64,000 nucleotides of DNA, taken from NCBI RefSeq assembly GCF_013409575.1, contig NZ_JACCCY010000003.1:1-64000 (forward strand), read 5' to 3'. A model generated the notes under the pieces. That model ran no database searches. It was not told the origin of the DNA and was given only the letters and a program-made list of their open reading frames with translations. This document shows, one piece after another, positions 1 through 8,909 of this stretch. The stretch is from Macellibacteroides fermentans (GTDB lineage Bacteria; Bacteroidota; Bacteroidia; Bacteroidales; Tannerellaceae). Within the stretch, counting starts at the first letter, position 1, and the number at the start of each line of letters is the position of its first letter. Position numbers and translations under genes: made by a program.

Positions 1-576
1 TTCCGTATTCCACCCGAACCCGAAGATAAAAAGCGGATCCAGTATCATATTCAGCAAAAGGCCTATTCCGCTAATCATAAAGGGAATCTTACTCTGTCCG
101 GATGCGTTGTAGATTCCTGTAAAAGAAGCTGATAAAAATATAAAAGGAAAGGCCGTAGCAACAATACGCAGGTAGTTGACAGCCTTTGCTGTGATAGCCG
201 GTTCCAATTTGTAAATCTGCATGACAGGCTCTGCGAAGACAAAAAGGATCAGACCCCAGCAAATTGAGATAATAAGAGACAAAGTGAGGTTATGAGATGC
301 ATAGCTGCGGGCATCCGGGGCATTCTGAGCACCGATACTTTGTCCGACACTCACCTCAGATCCTACCTTGTTTAATAACGAAATAGAGTTTGTCATCCAT
401 GTAAGGATACCTACCGATCCGATAGCGGCAACCGATTCGCTTCCAAGACGTCCCACCCAGGCCATATCCGTGAGGCTGTATGCCATTTGCACAAAGGAGG
501 TACCCATAATAGGTACAGCCAAATTAAAAAGTTGCCGGTGAATGGGTCCGCTTGTCAGATTTTTAGTCCCTTGCAT
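1..576 (-). CDS. MATE-family efflux transporter, N-terminal part (cut by left edge)
   Basis: An open frame begins at the ATG at 576 and runs without a stop to base 1, giving about 192 residues of a family that is usually near 450. The N-terminus reads MQGTKNLTSGPIHRQLFNLA, followed by a membrane segment and a TDMAWVGRLG motif typical of MATE/NorM proteins. The last visible part contains LNMILDPLFIFGFG, the MATE motif at the end of a transmembrane helix. These proteins export cationic drugs or metabolites across the inner membrane using a Na+ or H+ gradient. The substrate cannot be read from sequence. A TACTTTTG promoter box lies at 598-605 on the same strand, supporting this start. A second, different MATE gene lies at 52755-54131. 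Confidence 0.93.
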   Translation of the reverse strand, partial: MQGTKNLTSGPIHRQLFNLAVPIMGTSFVQMAYSLTDMAWVGRLGSESVAAIGSVGILTWMTNSISLLNKVGSEVSVGQSIGAQNAPDARSYASHNLTLSLIISICWGLILFVFAEPVMQIYKLEPAITAKAVNYLRIVATAFPFIFLSASFTGIYNASGQSKIPFMISGIGLLLNMILDPLFIFGFGWNTE

Positions 577-597
577 TCTATATGATAATTTTTCATG

Positions 598-605
598 CAA
601 AAGTA
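598..605 (-). promoter_or_regulatory. Bacteroidetes -7 promoter box for the MATE gene
   Basis: The minus strand reads TACTTTTG, matching TAnnTTTG exactly, 22 bases before the MATE start codon. No clear -33 TTG was found at the usual distance. Confidence 0.55.
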
Positions 606-656
606 GAATATATTTTCTACCTTTATGGCTTCCGACTTAACTGAAATAAATTTAAT

Positions 657-1541
657 ATGATTACACGAAGAGATTTTTTAAAAACAGGTGTGGCGCTAAC
701 TGCCCTGAGTGTTTTACCGAACGATCTTATGGCTGCATCGGCACCTAAAGAAAAAGCCATCGGTTTACAATTGTATAGCGTACGGGATGATTTGCAAAAG
801 GATTTTGACGGAACAATCCGCAAAGTAATTGAAATCGGATATAAGCGGCTGGAAGCAGCAGGATATCGTAACGGTAAGTTTTATGGAAAAACTCCTTCCG
901 AATTTAAGAAATACCTTTCTGATTTAGGCGCTTCCTTAACCGGATCGCACACCGGAAGCAGACTGCTTCCAATGGGTGATACCAAAGGATGGGATTTTTG
1001 GAAACAGAATGCGGCCGATACAGCCGAAGCAGGATGTAAGTGGATTGTTCAGGCAGGATATCCTGCAAAAGATATAAAAACAATTGATGATGTAAAAAGG
1101 CTGGCCGATCAGTTTAACAAAGTGGGAGAAATTGCACGCAACAACGGACTACGCTTTGCTTTCCATAATCATATCGAGGAGTTTAAAATGCTTGAGGGTA
1201 AGATTCCATATGATGTATTGCTGGATTACACTGAGAACAAGCTGGTTACTTTCCAGATCGACACGGCCCAGATGGTTCATGGCGGTTTTCAGTGCCATGA
1301 GTATGTCAAGAAATACCCCGGTCGTTTCGCTAACTGGCATTTGAAAGATGCAAACCTGGATGGCGATGGTAGTACAGAGATGGGTAAAGGAAAAGTTGAT
1401 TTCAAAGCATTGTTTGCTGTTGCAAAGAAAGCAGGTTTGGAAGATTATTATGTAGAACAGGAGAAATACAATATGACTCCCCTGGAAGCGATAAAGTACG
1501 ATTACGATTTTATCATGAAAGCAAAATATATTAAATGGTAA
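657..1541 (+). CDS. Tat-exported sugar phosphate isomerase/epimerase-like TIM-barrel protein
   Basis: This 294-residue protein starts MITRRDFLKTGVALTALSV, a twin-arginine export signal with a short hydrophobic stretch and a probable cleavage site after MAA near residue 25. It is therefore likely exported folded to the periplasm or anchored there. The rest resembles the xylose-isomerase-like TIM-barrel family (AP_endonuc_2), with LYSVRDDL near the start and probable metal and substrate residues in FAFHNHIEEF, FQIDTAQM and NWHLKDAN. Family members isomerise or epimerise sugars or inositols, but the substrate is unknown here. A near-consensus -7 box (TACCTTTA) lies at 618-625. A hairpin terminator shared with the convergent glnN gene follows the stop codon. 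Confidence 0.88.
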   Translation: MITRRDFLKTGVALTALSVLPNDLMAASAPKEKAIGLQLYSVRDDLQKDFDGTIRKVIEIGYKRLEAAGYRNGKFYGKTPSEFKKYLSDLGASLTGSHTGSRLLPMGDTKGWDFWKQNAADTAEAGCKWIVQAGYPAKDIKTIDDVKRLADQFNKVGEIARNNGLRFAFHNHIEEFKMLEGKIPYDVLLDYTENKLVTFQIDTAQMVHGGFQCHEYVKKYPGRFANWHLKDANLDGDGSTEMGKGKVDFKALFAVAKKAGLEDYYVEQEKYNMTPLEAIKYDYDFIMKAKYIKW

Positions 1542-1544
1542 ATA

Positions 1545-1583
1545 AAAGGGGAGTCCGGTAATATTGAGACTCCCCTTTCTTTA
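1545..1583. terminator. Bidirectional hairpin terminator between the TIM-barrel gene and glnN
   Basis: AAAGGGGAGTC and GACTCCCCTTT form an 11-bp stem around a loop of about 12 bases, flanked by A-rich and T-rich runs. It sits between two convergent genes and can serve both. Confidence 0.85.
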
Positions 1584-3770
1584 TTATCGGATAAACAATA
1601 ACTCTCTGTATTTAGGTAAAGGCCACATCTGATTGTCAACCATCAATTCAAGATCGTCCAGGTGATCTCTGATTTTGTCCAGATAGGGTACTACCGTATC
1701 ATGGTAGGCCAAAGCTTTCTCACGCTGATCCGTTATTTTGTTCGCTTTCTTCCTGGCTTCCACCATTTCAAACACCATTGAATTAACAGCGTTAAGGTGT
1801 CCGGAAATACGTTTGATAAGTCTCAGCGGCTCAGCTGTAAGCTCCTCACTGGATCCGTTGAATAATTGCTGAATCTTTGTTACATTATCCAACAGCACCG
1901 TCTGATAACGTATAACAACCGGGATAATATGGTTCAGTGAAAGGTCTCCGAGAACGCGGGCCTCAATTTGGACCTTCTTGGTATAAATCTCCCATTTCAC
2001 TTCATTACGTGCATACAATTCTTTTTCAGAGAGGACACCTACATTATTGAACATCTTTATTGTTTCAGGTTTTACGTAGGCATCATACTGCAAAGGTACA
2101 CAGGTTTCGCAATCCAAGCCACGTGATAAAGCCTCCTGTTTCCATTCATCGCTGTAACCGTTTCCATCAAACCGGATTGGTTTAGACTCTTTGATATAGC
2201 TTTTCAATACTTCATAGATAGCCTCCTCTTTCGGTTTTCCCGAGGCACAAAGCGTTTCCACACAGTTATAGAATTGATTCAGCTGATCTGCCACTGCCGA
2301 ATTTAATGCCAACAATCCTGAAGCACAGTTTGCTGACGATCCTACGGCACGAAACTCAAAACGATTACCGGTAAAAGCAAATGGAGAGGTACGGTTCCGG
2401 TCTGTATTATCAAGAAGTAATTCCGGAATCTGGCCAACACCAAGACTCAAACCCTTTTTATCGTCTACCTGAATCGCATCTTCAATGGAACTATTTTCGA
2501 ATTTATCCAGAATTTCAGAAATCTGCGTTCCCAGGAAAATAGAGATGATTGCGGGAGGTGCCTCGTGAGCACCCAGACGATGCGCATTGTTGGCCGAAGC
2601 GATACTGGCCTTTAACAACGCATTATGTTTATATACAGCCATCATCGTATTTACGACGAAAGTAATAAACCGAAGATTTTCTTCTCTGTTCTTTCCGGGA
2701 GATAACAGGTTAATACCCGAATCGGTACCTAACGACCAATTGTTGTGCTTCCCTGAACCATTCACACCGGCAAAAGGCTTTTCGTGAAGCAGAATTCTGA
2801 AATTATGACGTCTGGCTACACGTTTCATTACAGACATAATAAGCTGATTATGATCGTTAGCCAAATTACACTCTTCGTAGATAGGGGCTAACTCAAATTG
2901 ATTGGGAGCAACTTCATTATGACGTGTTTTAACTGGGATGCCCAATTTATAGGATTCAATTTCAAGATCTTTCATAAACTCCTGCACCCGTGAAGGAATG
3001 GCTCCGAAATAATGATCATCCAACTGCTGATTTTTGGCACTTTCGTGGCCCATCAGGGTACGTTCTGTAAGCGATAAGTCTGGACGTGCCGTATATAAAT
3101 CTTCATCTACCAGGAAATATTCCTGTTCCCATCCAAGGTAATTAATCACCTTTTTCACTTCCGGGTTAAAATAACGGCAAACATCGGCAGCCGCCCGATT
3201 TAATGCTTCTATGGAGCGGATAAGAGGCGTTTTATAATCAAGTGCTTCTCCGGTGTAAGAGATGAAAACAGTCGGAATACATAATGTATCATCCACTATA
3301 AAAGCAGGAGATGAAGGATCCCAGGCCGAATATCCTCGGGCTTCAAAGGTATTACGTAACCCTCCACTGGGGAAACTGGAAGCATCCGGTTCCTGTTGTA
3401 CAAGCAGTTTTCCGCTAAACTCTTCAATCATTCCTCCCGTACCATCGTGCTCAACAAAAGCATCGTGTTTTTCGGCTGTTCCGTCGGTTAGAGGCTGAAA
3501 CCAGTGAGTATAATGAGTAACACCTTTCTCCAACGCCCACATTCTCATCCCGGCAGCCACATGATTGGCTATTTCACGATCTATTGCTGTTCCGCTATCT
3601 ATTGCTTCGGTAAGAAGTTTGTAGGTTTCTTTCGAGAGGTATTTTTTCATCGCCTTTCGGTTAAATACGTTCTCTCCAAAATATTCCGAGACCTTTTCGT
3701 TTGGTGTAATTGCTTCAACGGCTTTTCTATTTGAAGCTTTTTCTACTGCATTAAAGCGAGACATTGACAT
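1584..3770 (-). CDS. glnN: Glutamine synthetase type III
   Basis: GSIII makes glutamine from glutamate, ammonia and ATP in the cytosol. At about 728 residues it has the length of the large GSIII class, well above the 450-470 of GSI. Recognisable blocks include HEKPFAGVNGSGKHNNWSLG and the region around RHNEVAPNQFELAP, which carry the ammonia, glutamate and metal ligands. The frame is open to an ATG at 3812, but that codon lies inside an exact TATCTTTG promoter box (3798-3805), so it would be upstream of the mRNA start. The tandem ATGs at 3770 (MSMSRFNAV) and 3764 are better starts and match the family N-terminus. The gene is single and convergent with the TIM-barrel gene. Confidence 0.96.
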   Translation of the reverse strand: MSMSRFNAVEKASNRKAVEAITPNEKVSEYFGENVFNRKAMKKYLSKETYKLLTEAIDSGTAIDREIANHVAAGMRMWALEKGVTHYTHWFQPLTDGTAEKHDAFVEHDGTGGMIEEFSGKLLVQQEPDASSFPSGGLRNTFEARGYSAWDPSSPAFIVDDTLCIPTVFISYTGEALDYKTPLIRSIEALNRAAADVCRYFNPEVKKVINYLGWEQEYFLVDEDLYTARPDLSLTERTLMGHESAKNQQLDDHYFGAIPSRVQEFMKDLEIESYKLGIPVKTRHNEVAPNQFELAPIYEECNLANDHNQLIMSVMKRVARRHNFRILLHEKPFAGVNGSGKHNNWSLGTDSGINLLSPGKNREENLRFITFVVNTMMAVYKHNALLKASIASANNAHRLGAHEAPPAIISIFLGTQISEILDKFENSSIEDAIQVDDKKGLSLGVGQIPELLLDNTDRNRTSPFAFTGNRFEFRAVGSSANCASGLLALNSAVADQLNQFYNCVETLCASGKPKEEAIYEVLKSYIKESKPIRFDGNGYSDEWKQEALSRGLDCETCVPLQYDAYVKPETIKMFNNVGVLSEKELYARNEVKWEIYTKKVQIEARVLGDLSLNHIIPVVIRYQTVLLDNVTKIQQLFNGSSEELTAEPLRLIKRISGHLNAVNSMVFEMVEARKKANKITDQREKALAYHDTVVPYLDKIRDHLDDLELMVDNQMWPLPKYRELLFIR

Positions 3771-3797
3771 AATGCTGTTGTTTTGTTGTTGTGTGTG

Positions 3798-3805
3798 CAA
3801 AGATA
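3798..3805 (-). promoter_or_regulatory. -7 promoter box for glnN
   Basis: The minus strand reads TATCTTTG, an exact TAnnTTTG match, 28 bases upstream of the ATG at 3770. It overlaps the upstream ATG at 3812 and so rules against that start. No convincing -33 element was seen. Confidence 0.65.
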
Positions 3806-4017
3806 ATAGCATTTATTTATTACATTTAAGCGACAGATGTTAAATTTACACATAAACGATGGTTCTGTCAACTCTTCTCTGTATCTTTAAAAGATTTATA
3901 TTCGGAATTTACTGGCAGACTATTATCCTTTACATATTTGTTCTTTTTTAATAAACAATACAGTAAATCCAGAAAAAATTGTAGCATATTTGTTTCATGC
4001 TAATTAAATAACAATTA

Positions 4018-4857
4018 ATGAAAGATAATACAAATAATACAAAACACAAACTAGGCCTTGTACTTAGCGGTGGTGGGGCAAAAGGATTTGCGCACATTGG
4101 GGCATTTAAGCTTATGGAAGAATGCAGACTTAAGCCCGACATTATTGCTGGCACAAGTGCCGGAGCTCTAATGGGCGTTTTGTTTGCCGATGGTTATTCT
4201 GCTGATGAAATTAAGGATCTCTTTACCGGAAGGGAGTTTTCTGAATTTGCTGAATTACAAATTCCCAAAGCCGGACTTTTCGACAGTAAACGCTTCCGAT
4301 ACTTTCTAAAACGTCATTTGAGAGCCAAAAATTTTGAGGATCTGCAAATACCCATGGTCGTTATGGCAACAGATCTTGATAATGGTGAAAGTCATGAGTT
4401 CAGAACTGGACCTATCGTTGAAGCCGTAACTGCCTCATGCAGTGTGCCTATAATTTTCAATCCGGTCGTAATTAAAGGAATACATTATGTTGACGGCGGA
4501 CTTTTTCATAATTTCCCGGTGTCTATCATCAGAGGAGAATGTGATAAAATTATCGGAGTAAATGTTACGCCGCTTATACCTCAGAAATACAAACAGACCC
4601 TGATGCATATAGCCGAGAGGTCTTATCATTATATGTTTCGTGCCAATACGCTGGAAGATCGGATAATGTGCGATGTTCTGATTGAGGCCGAAGAATTTGG
4701 ACAATTTAAAACCTTTGATCTGGAAAATGTAGATCTTATTTCGGGCGTTGGCTATACAGCAGCGGTAAAGGCCTTTGAAAAGGTAATAAATGAAAACAAA
4801 CATGAAACGCTGGTTCGGGCTCTTTCTGCCAGGAAAAAAGAATTACAAACAGATTAA
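4018..4857 (+). CDS. Patatin-like phospholipase (RssA/NTE-type)
   Basis: This 279-residue serine hydrolase has the patatin fold. The oxyanion-hole glycine loop is SGGGAKG at residues 17-23, the nucleophile is Ser47 in GTSAG, and the partner aspartate is Asp159 in VDGG. The Ser-Asp dyad is therefore complete. There is no signal peptide or fused beta-barrel, so it should act in the cytosol or at the inner membrane, unlike the longer PlpD-type proteins. Family members cleave acyl chains from phospholipids or lysophospholipids; the actual substrate is unknown. The GH13 amylase follows 49 bases downstream on the same strand, so the two may be co-transcribed, although no functional link is evident. 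Confidence 0.92.
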   Translation: MKDNTNNTKHKLGLVLSGGGAKGFAHIGAFKLMEECRLKPDIIAGTSAGALMGVLFADGYSADEIKDLFTGREFSEFAELQIPKAGLFDSKRFRYFLKRHLRAKNFEDLQIPMVVMATDLDNGESHEFRTGPIVEAVTASCSVPIIFNPVVIKGIHYVDGGLFHNFPVSIIRGECDKIIGVNVTPLIPQKYKQTLMHIAERSYHYMFRANTLEDRIMCDVLIEAEEFGQFKTFDLENVDLISGVGYTAAVKAFEKVINENKHETLVRALSARKKELQTD

Positions 4858-4906
4858 AGTGTTTTTAATAAAGGTTTCGGTGTAATACAATTATAAAACT
4901 GTAATT

Positions 4907-6607
4907 ATGAAACAACAAGATAAACCAATTATCTATCAGGTTATACCCCGGCTATTTGGCAACATGAATGATAGATGTGTAAAAAATGGCAGTCTTGCTG
5001 AGAATGGCTCAGGCAAATTCTCATCGTTTACACATACTGCCCTAAAATCCATTAAAGAGCTGGGAGTAACCCATATATGGTATACCGGAATTATAGAACA
5101 TGCTACTAAGACCGATTATTCTGCTTATAATATTCGTCGAGATCATACTGCCATTGTAAAAGGGAAAGCCGGATCACCCTATGCTATAAAAGACTATTAC
5201 GATGTTGATCCGGATCTGGCAGATGATGTTCCAAACCGCATGGCCGAATTTGAGGCCCTTATTGAAAGGACACATAAGGCAGGATTGAAAGTCATCATTG
5301 ACTTTGTGCCGAACCATGTTTCACGTCAGTATCATTCGGATGCGAAGGAGTCATTCATTGTAGATCTGGGACAGACCGATAATACGTCGAAGGCTTTTAG
5401 TCCCGGTAATAATTTCTATTATCTACCCGGACAAACCCTCCAATTCCACTTCGGAGCCAAGCAAGAGGACTTTGAATACAGTGAATTTCCTGCCAAGGTT
5501 ACTGGGAACGACTGTTTTACCGCTAATCCCGGGATGAATGACTGGTACGAAACCATTAAATTAAATTATGGAGTGGACTATGCCAATGGAAAAGTAAGTT
5601 ATTTCAATCCGATTCCGGACACATGGAATAAGATGCTGGAAATTTTAATGTTCTGGGCAGGAAAAGGCATTGACGGATTTCGTTGCGATATGGCAGAAAT
5701 GGTTCCTGTCGAGTTCTGGCATTGGGCAATCACCCACGTTACCAACTGTTATCCGGTATGCTTCATTGCAGAGGTTTATAATCCGTCCCTCTACCGGATC
5801 TTCCTATCCAAAGGAAAATTTGACTATCTGTATGACAAAGTGGGATTATACGACACACTAAAAGCTGTAATAAGAAAAGAAACTTCGGCCTGCAGCATTA
5901 CTAAATGCTGGCAGGCGGTAGAGGGTTTCCAAGATAAGATGCTCGCGTTTATGGAGAATCACGACGAACAACGCATTGCCTCCAATTTTTTTGCAGGTAA
6001 TGCTCGCTCAGGGATTCCAGCCATGATGGTTTTAGCCTTCATGCATGTAAATCCGGTAATGATCTATTTTGGGCAAGAATTAGGCGAATCCGGAATGGAT
6101 GAAGAAGGTTTCAGCGGAGTGGATGGTCGTACCTCAATATTTGACTATTGGAGTATTAAATCGGTAAGGAATTGGGTTAACAATGGGCGGTTTGATGAAA
6201 CCGGACTTACAGAGAAACAGTGTGAAATCAGAAACATTTATAAAAAAATATTACGCATCGCAAGAACAGAAAAGGCTATAACAAGCGGTCTGTTTTATGA
6301 CCTGTCATACGCTAATACCAGTAATAAATGTTTTAATACAGGGAGGCAATATGCATTTATGCGGAAGCATGACAATGAGGTGTTATTAGTTTTGGCTAAT
6401 TTTGACAAATCCGAGCAAACTGTTCAGGTCAGATTCCCGGAAGAAGCCTTTGCATATTTGGGAATAAATGACAATGAAGCTGCAGGTTTAACAGATTTGC
6501 TTTCAGGTGAAACCTCAATTAGTACACTCACTCATGTGTGCCCTTTCAAAGTGGTTATTCCTGCATTTTCGGGGAAAGTTCTAAAGTTTACCTATAAGTC
6601 AAAATAA
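4907..6607 (+). CDS. Alpha-amylase family (GH13) glycoside hydrolase, cytosolic
   Basis: This 566-residue protein contains all four conserved GH13 regions: DFVPNH (132-137), GFRCDMAE with nucleophile Asp261, FIAEVY with acid/base Glu289, and ENHDEQ with transition-state Asp353. There is no signal peptide and no susCD-like neighbours, so it probably acts on intracellular alpha-glucan, maltodextrin or a related alpha-glucoside rather than on starch outside the cell. A C-terminal beta domain of about 110 residues follows the barrel. Whether it hydrolyses or transfers glucose units cannot be decided from the motifs. It lies between the patatin gene and prs, which has its own promoter. Confidence 0.92.
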   Translation: MKQQDKPIIYQVIPRLFGNMNDRCVKNGSLAENGSGKFSSFTHTALKSIKELGVTHIWYTGIIEHATKTDYSAYNIRRDHTAIVKGKAGSPYAIKDYYDVDPDLADDVPNRMAEFEALIERTHKAGLKVIIDFVPNHVSRQYHSDAKESFIVDLGQTDNTSKAFSPGNNFYYLPGQTLQFHFGAKQEDFEYSEFPAKVTGNDCFTANPGMNDWYETIKLNYGVDYANGKVSYFNPIPDTWNKMLEILMFWAGKGIDGFRCDMAEMVPVEFWHWAITHVTNCYPVCFIAEVYNPSLYRIFLSKGKFDYLYDKVGLYDTLKAVIRKETSACSITKCWQAVEGFQDKMLAFMENHDEQRIASNFFAGNARSGIPAMMVLAFMHVNPVMIYFGQELGESGMDEEGFSGVDGRTSIFDYWSIKSVRNWVNNGRFDETGLTEKQCEIRNIYKKILRIARTEKAITSGLFYDLSYANTSNKCFNTGRQYAFMRKHDNEVLLVLANFDKSEQTVQVRFPEEAFAYLGINDNEAAGLTDLLSGETSISTLTHVCPFKVVIPAFSGKVLKFTYKSK

Positions 6608-6659
6608 AATTTGAGCCAATCTTTTTGATGTTATAGAACATTATTACAATAATGTTTTG

Positions 6660-6667
6660 TACTTTTG
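6660..6667 (+). promoter_or_regulatory. -7 promoter box for prs
   Basis: TACTTTTG is an exact TAnnTTTG match 44 bases before the ATG at 6712. An in-frame ATG at 6652 lies upstream of this box and so would not be on the mRNA. Confidence 0.6.
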
Positions 6668-6711
6668 CGGAACATTACGGATCATTCACAAATAAGATAA
6701 ATATTCAGATA

Positions 6712-7653
6712 ATGAGTGCACAAACTCCTTTCTTGGTGTTTTCGGGAACCAACTCCCGGTATCTTGCAGAGAAAATTTGCAATAGTCTAGGTTGTCCTCT
6801 CGGACAAATGAACATTCAGCACTTCGCCGACGGAGAATTTTCGGTTTCATACGAAGAATCTATTCGCGGAAAAGATGTTTTTTTGGTTCAGTCTACGTTT
6901 CCAAACGCGGACAACCTGATGGAATTACTCCTGATGATTGATGCTGCAAAACGTGCTTCTGCACATTCAATTATTGCCGTGATTCCTTACTTTGGATGGG
7001 CTCGTCAAGACAGAAAGGACAAACCGCGTGTATCTATCGGAGCTAAATTGATGGCAGATCTGCTTGCTGTAGCTGGTATCAACCGATTAATAACGATGGA
7101 CCTTCATGCAGATCAGATTCAAGGCTTTTTCAATGTTCCGGTAGACCATTTATATGCGTCGGCAATTTTCCTTGATTACATAAAGAATTCATTGAATGCC
7201 GAAAATCTTGTAATTGCCACTCCGGATGTTGGTGGTACAAAACGTGCCAGCAGCTATGCTAAATACCTTGGAGTACCTATGGTTATCTGTCACAAGTCTC
7301 GTTTACGGGCTAACGAAGTTGCTGAAATGAGAATTATCGGAGATGTAAAAGGAATGGATGTTCTGCTGATTGACGACATGGTTGATACTGCAGGTACCAT
7401 TACAAAAGCAGCCAACCTGATGATGGATAATGGAGCAAAATCGGTTCGTGCTATTGCTAGTCACGCTGTAATGAGCGACCCGGCTTCTACCCGCGTTGGA
7501 GAATCATCTCTTACAGAAATGATCTTTACCGACTCGATCCCCTATTCAAACAAATGTGAAAAGGTTAGAGTTCTTTCGGTTGCCGACATGTTTGCAGAAG
7601 CAATTCGTCGCGTTTGCAATGATCAATCCATCAGCACACTGTACGTTATTTAA
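6712..7653 (+). CDS. prs: Ribose-phosphate pyrophosphokinase (PRPP synthase)
   Basis: The enzyme transfers pyrophosphate from ATP to ribose 5-phosphate to make PRPP, the precursor for purines, pyrimidines, histidine, tryptophan and NAD. The 313-residue product from the ATG at 6712 (MSAQTPFLVFSG) has normal length. The ATP-binding region PYFGWARQDRKDKPR and the flanking ITMDLHADQIQGFF are present, as is the PRPP-binding loop DDMVDTAGT. The frame extends 20 codons upstream to 6652, but the -7 promoter box lies inside that extension and its sequence is unlike the family, so the shorter start is chosen. The gene stands alone and converges on mnmA with a shared terminator. Confidence 0.97.
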   Translation: MSAQTPFLVFSGTNSRYLAEKICNSLGCPLGQMNIQHFADGEFSVSYEESIRGKDVFLVQSTFPNADNLMELLLMIDAAKRASAHSIIAVIPYFGWARQDRKDKPRVSIGAKLMADLLAVAGINRLITMDLHADQIQGFFNVPVDHLYASAIFLDYIKNSLNAENLVIATPDVGGTKRASSYAKYLGVPMVICHKSRLRANEVAEMRIIGDVKGMDVLLIDDMVDTAGTITKAANLMMDNGAKSVRAIASHAVMSDPASTRVGESSLTEMIFTDSIPYSNKCEKVRVLSVADMFAEAIRRVCNDQSISTLYVI

Positions 7654-7670
7654 AACCAAAATAATAATTA

Positions 7671-7704
7671 AAAAGGCTGTCCTGAATAGGACAGCCTTTT
7701 TTTA
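7671..7704. terminator. Bidirectional terminator between prs and mnmA
   Basis: AAGGCTGTCCT and AGGACAGCCTT form an 11-bp perfect stem with a GAAT loop. It is preceded by A-rich sequence and followed by a run of seven T. Confidence 0.92.
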
Positions 7705-7723
7705 TGTGTATGATTAAATAGAA

Positions 7724-8800
7724 TTAAACCTGATCGTCTATTATCATCCCGCTTCCCAAACAAAGGTGGCTCTCTTTATCATAAACGACACTGAACTGTC
7801 CGGGAGCTATTCCCTGTATCTTCTCGTCGGACTCAATCCGGTAAAGATCGCCTATTCTGCGGATTCGTCCATGCGTAAATTCCGGAGTATGACGAATTTT
7901 GAATGTAATTTCTCTTTCATCATCAAATTCTCCCCACGGATCTTCAGTGATAAAATTGAATCCCTGAAGATTAATAGTTTTGCCAAATTGTGTTTCAACA
8001 CCATAGCCGTTGGAAACATATATAATATTTCGTCTGATATCTTTTTTGATTACAAACCAAGGACCGCCACTCAAACCAAGACCTTTGCGTTGTCCGATGG
8101 TATGAAACCAATAACCATTGTGCTTACCCAAAATCTTACCGGTCTCCAATTCTATTATCTTACCCGTGCGTTTACCCAGATAACGTTCGATAAAATCATT
8201 GTAGTTGATCTTTCCAAGAAAACAGATTCCCTGACTATCCTTCCGTTTTGCACTTGGAAGTCCTTGTTTTTCTGCAATATCGCGAACTTCCGACTTAAGC
8301 AGATTCCCGATTGGGAACATAAGCTTTGATATTTGCAAATAATCCACTTGAGCCAAAAAATCAGTCTGATCCTTAAATTTATCTTTAGCCGTTGACAGAT
8401 AAACCTTACCGTTTAACTCGGTAGTAGTTGCGTAATGCCCGGTAGCCGTTTTATCAAATTCTTTCCCCCATTTTTGTTCGAAACAACCAAACTTAATAAG
8501 CTTATTACACATCATGTCCGGATTCGGGGTAAGACCTCTTTTTACAGCATCAATCGTATAACTTACAACATTCTCCCAATATTCTTCATGAAGTGACACC
8601 ACCTCCATCTTACATCCATACTTCCGGGCAATATAAGTCGTTATTTCAATATCCTCTTCAGCCGGACAATCAATGTAACCATCTTTATCCTCCATACCAA
8701 TCCGGATGTAAAAAATAGTAGGATCATACCCAGCCTCTTTCAGCTGATGAACCACGACCGAACTATCTACTCCTCCCGAAACCAATGCTGCAATATTCAT
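7724..8800 (-). CDS. mnmA: tRNA-specific 2-thiouridylase MnmA
   Basis: MnmA adds sulfur to position 2 of the wobble uridine of tRNA-Lys, tRNA-Glu and tRNA-Gln. The 358-residue protein starts with the PP-loop ATP motif SGGVDSS (residues 8-14). Both catalytic cysteines are visible: Cys98 in NPDMMCNK and Cys193 in SQGICFLG. The C-terminal beta-barrel region is complete. The gene is preceded by its own TAACTTTG box and a small hairpin (8819-8835) in the predicted 5' leader. Bacteroidetes often carry two mnmA copies, and only one is present here. Confidence 0.96.
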   Translation of the reverse strand: MNIAALVSGGVDSSVVVHQLKEAGYDPTIFYIRIGMEDKDGYIDCPAEEDIEITTYIARKYGCKMEVVSLHEEYWENVVSYTIDAVKRGLTPNPDMMCNKLIKFGCFEQKWGKEFDKTATGHYATTTELNGKVYLSTAKDKFKDQTDFLAQVDYLQISKLMFPIGNLLKSEVRDIAEKQGLPSAKRKDSQGICFLGKINYNDFIERYLGKRTGKIIELETGKILGKHNGYWFHTIGQRKGLGLSGGPWFVIKKDIRRNIIYVSNGYGVETQFGKTINLQGFNFITEDPWGEFDDEREITFKIRHTPEFTHGRIRRIGDLYRIESDEKIQGIAPGQFSVVYDKESHLCLGSGMIIDDQV

Positions 8801-8853
8801 ATACTTTTTCCTTTCCGTAAACGGATTATCCGTTTTTACATTATAACAGGGTG

Positions 8854-8861
8854 CAAAGTTA
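8854..8861 (-). promoter_or_regulatory. -7 promoter box for mnmA
   Basis: The minus strand reads TAACTTTG (TAnnTTTG), 54 bases before the start codon. Between them is a 7-bp inverted repeat, AAACGGA-TTA-TCCGTTT, in the leader. Confidence 0.55.
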
Positions 8862-8909
8862 CAAAATTTATTGCGTATCTAATCGCGAAGAGTATCCGTT
8901 GACATCCGT

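Noticed and set aside
3930-3992. Two CATATTTG sequences upstream of the patatin gene as promoters
   Set aside because: Both miss the first T of TAnnTTTG and neither has a -33 TTG at the right distance, so I did not annotate them.
7766-8329. A 187-residue frame opposite mnmA
   Set aside because: It is antisense to a complete, well-conserved enzyme and has no recognisable domain.
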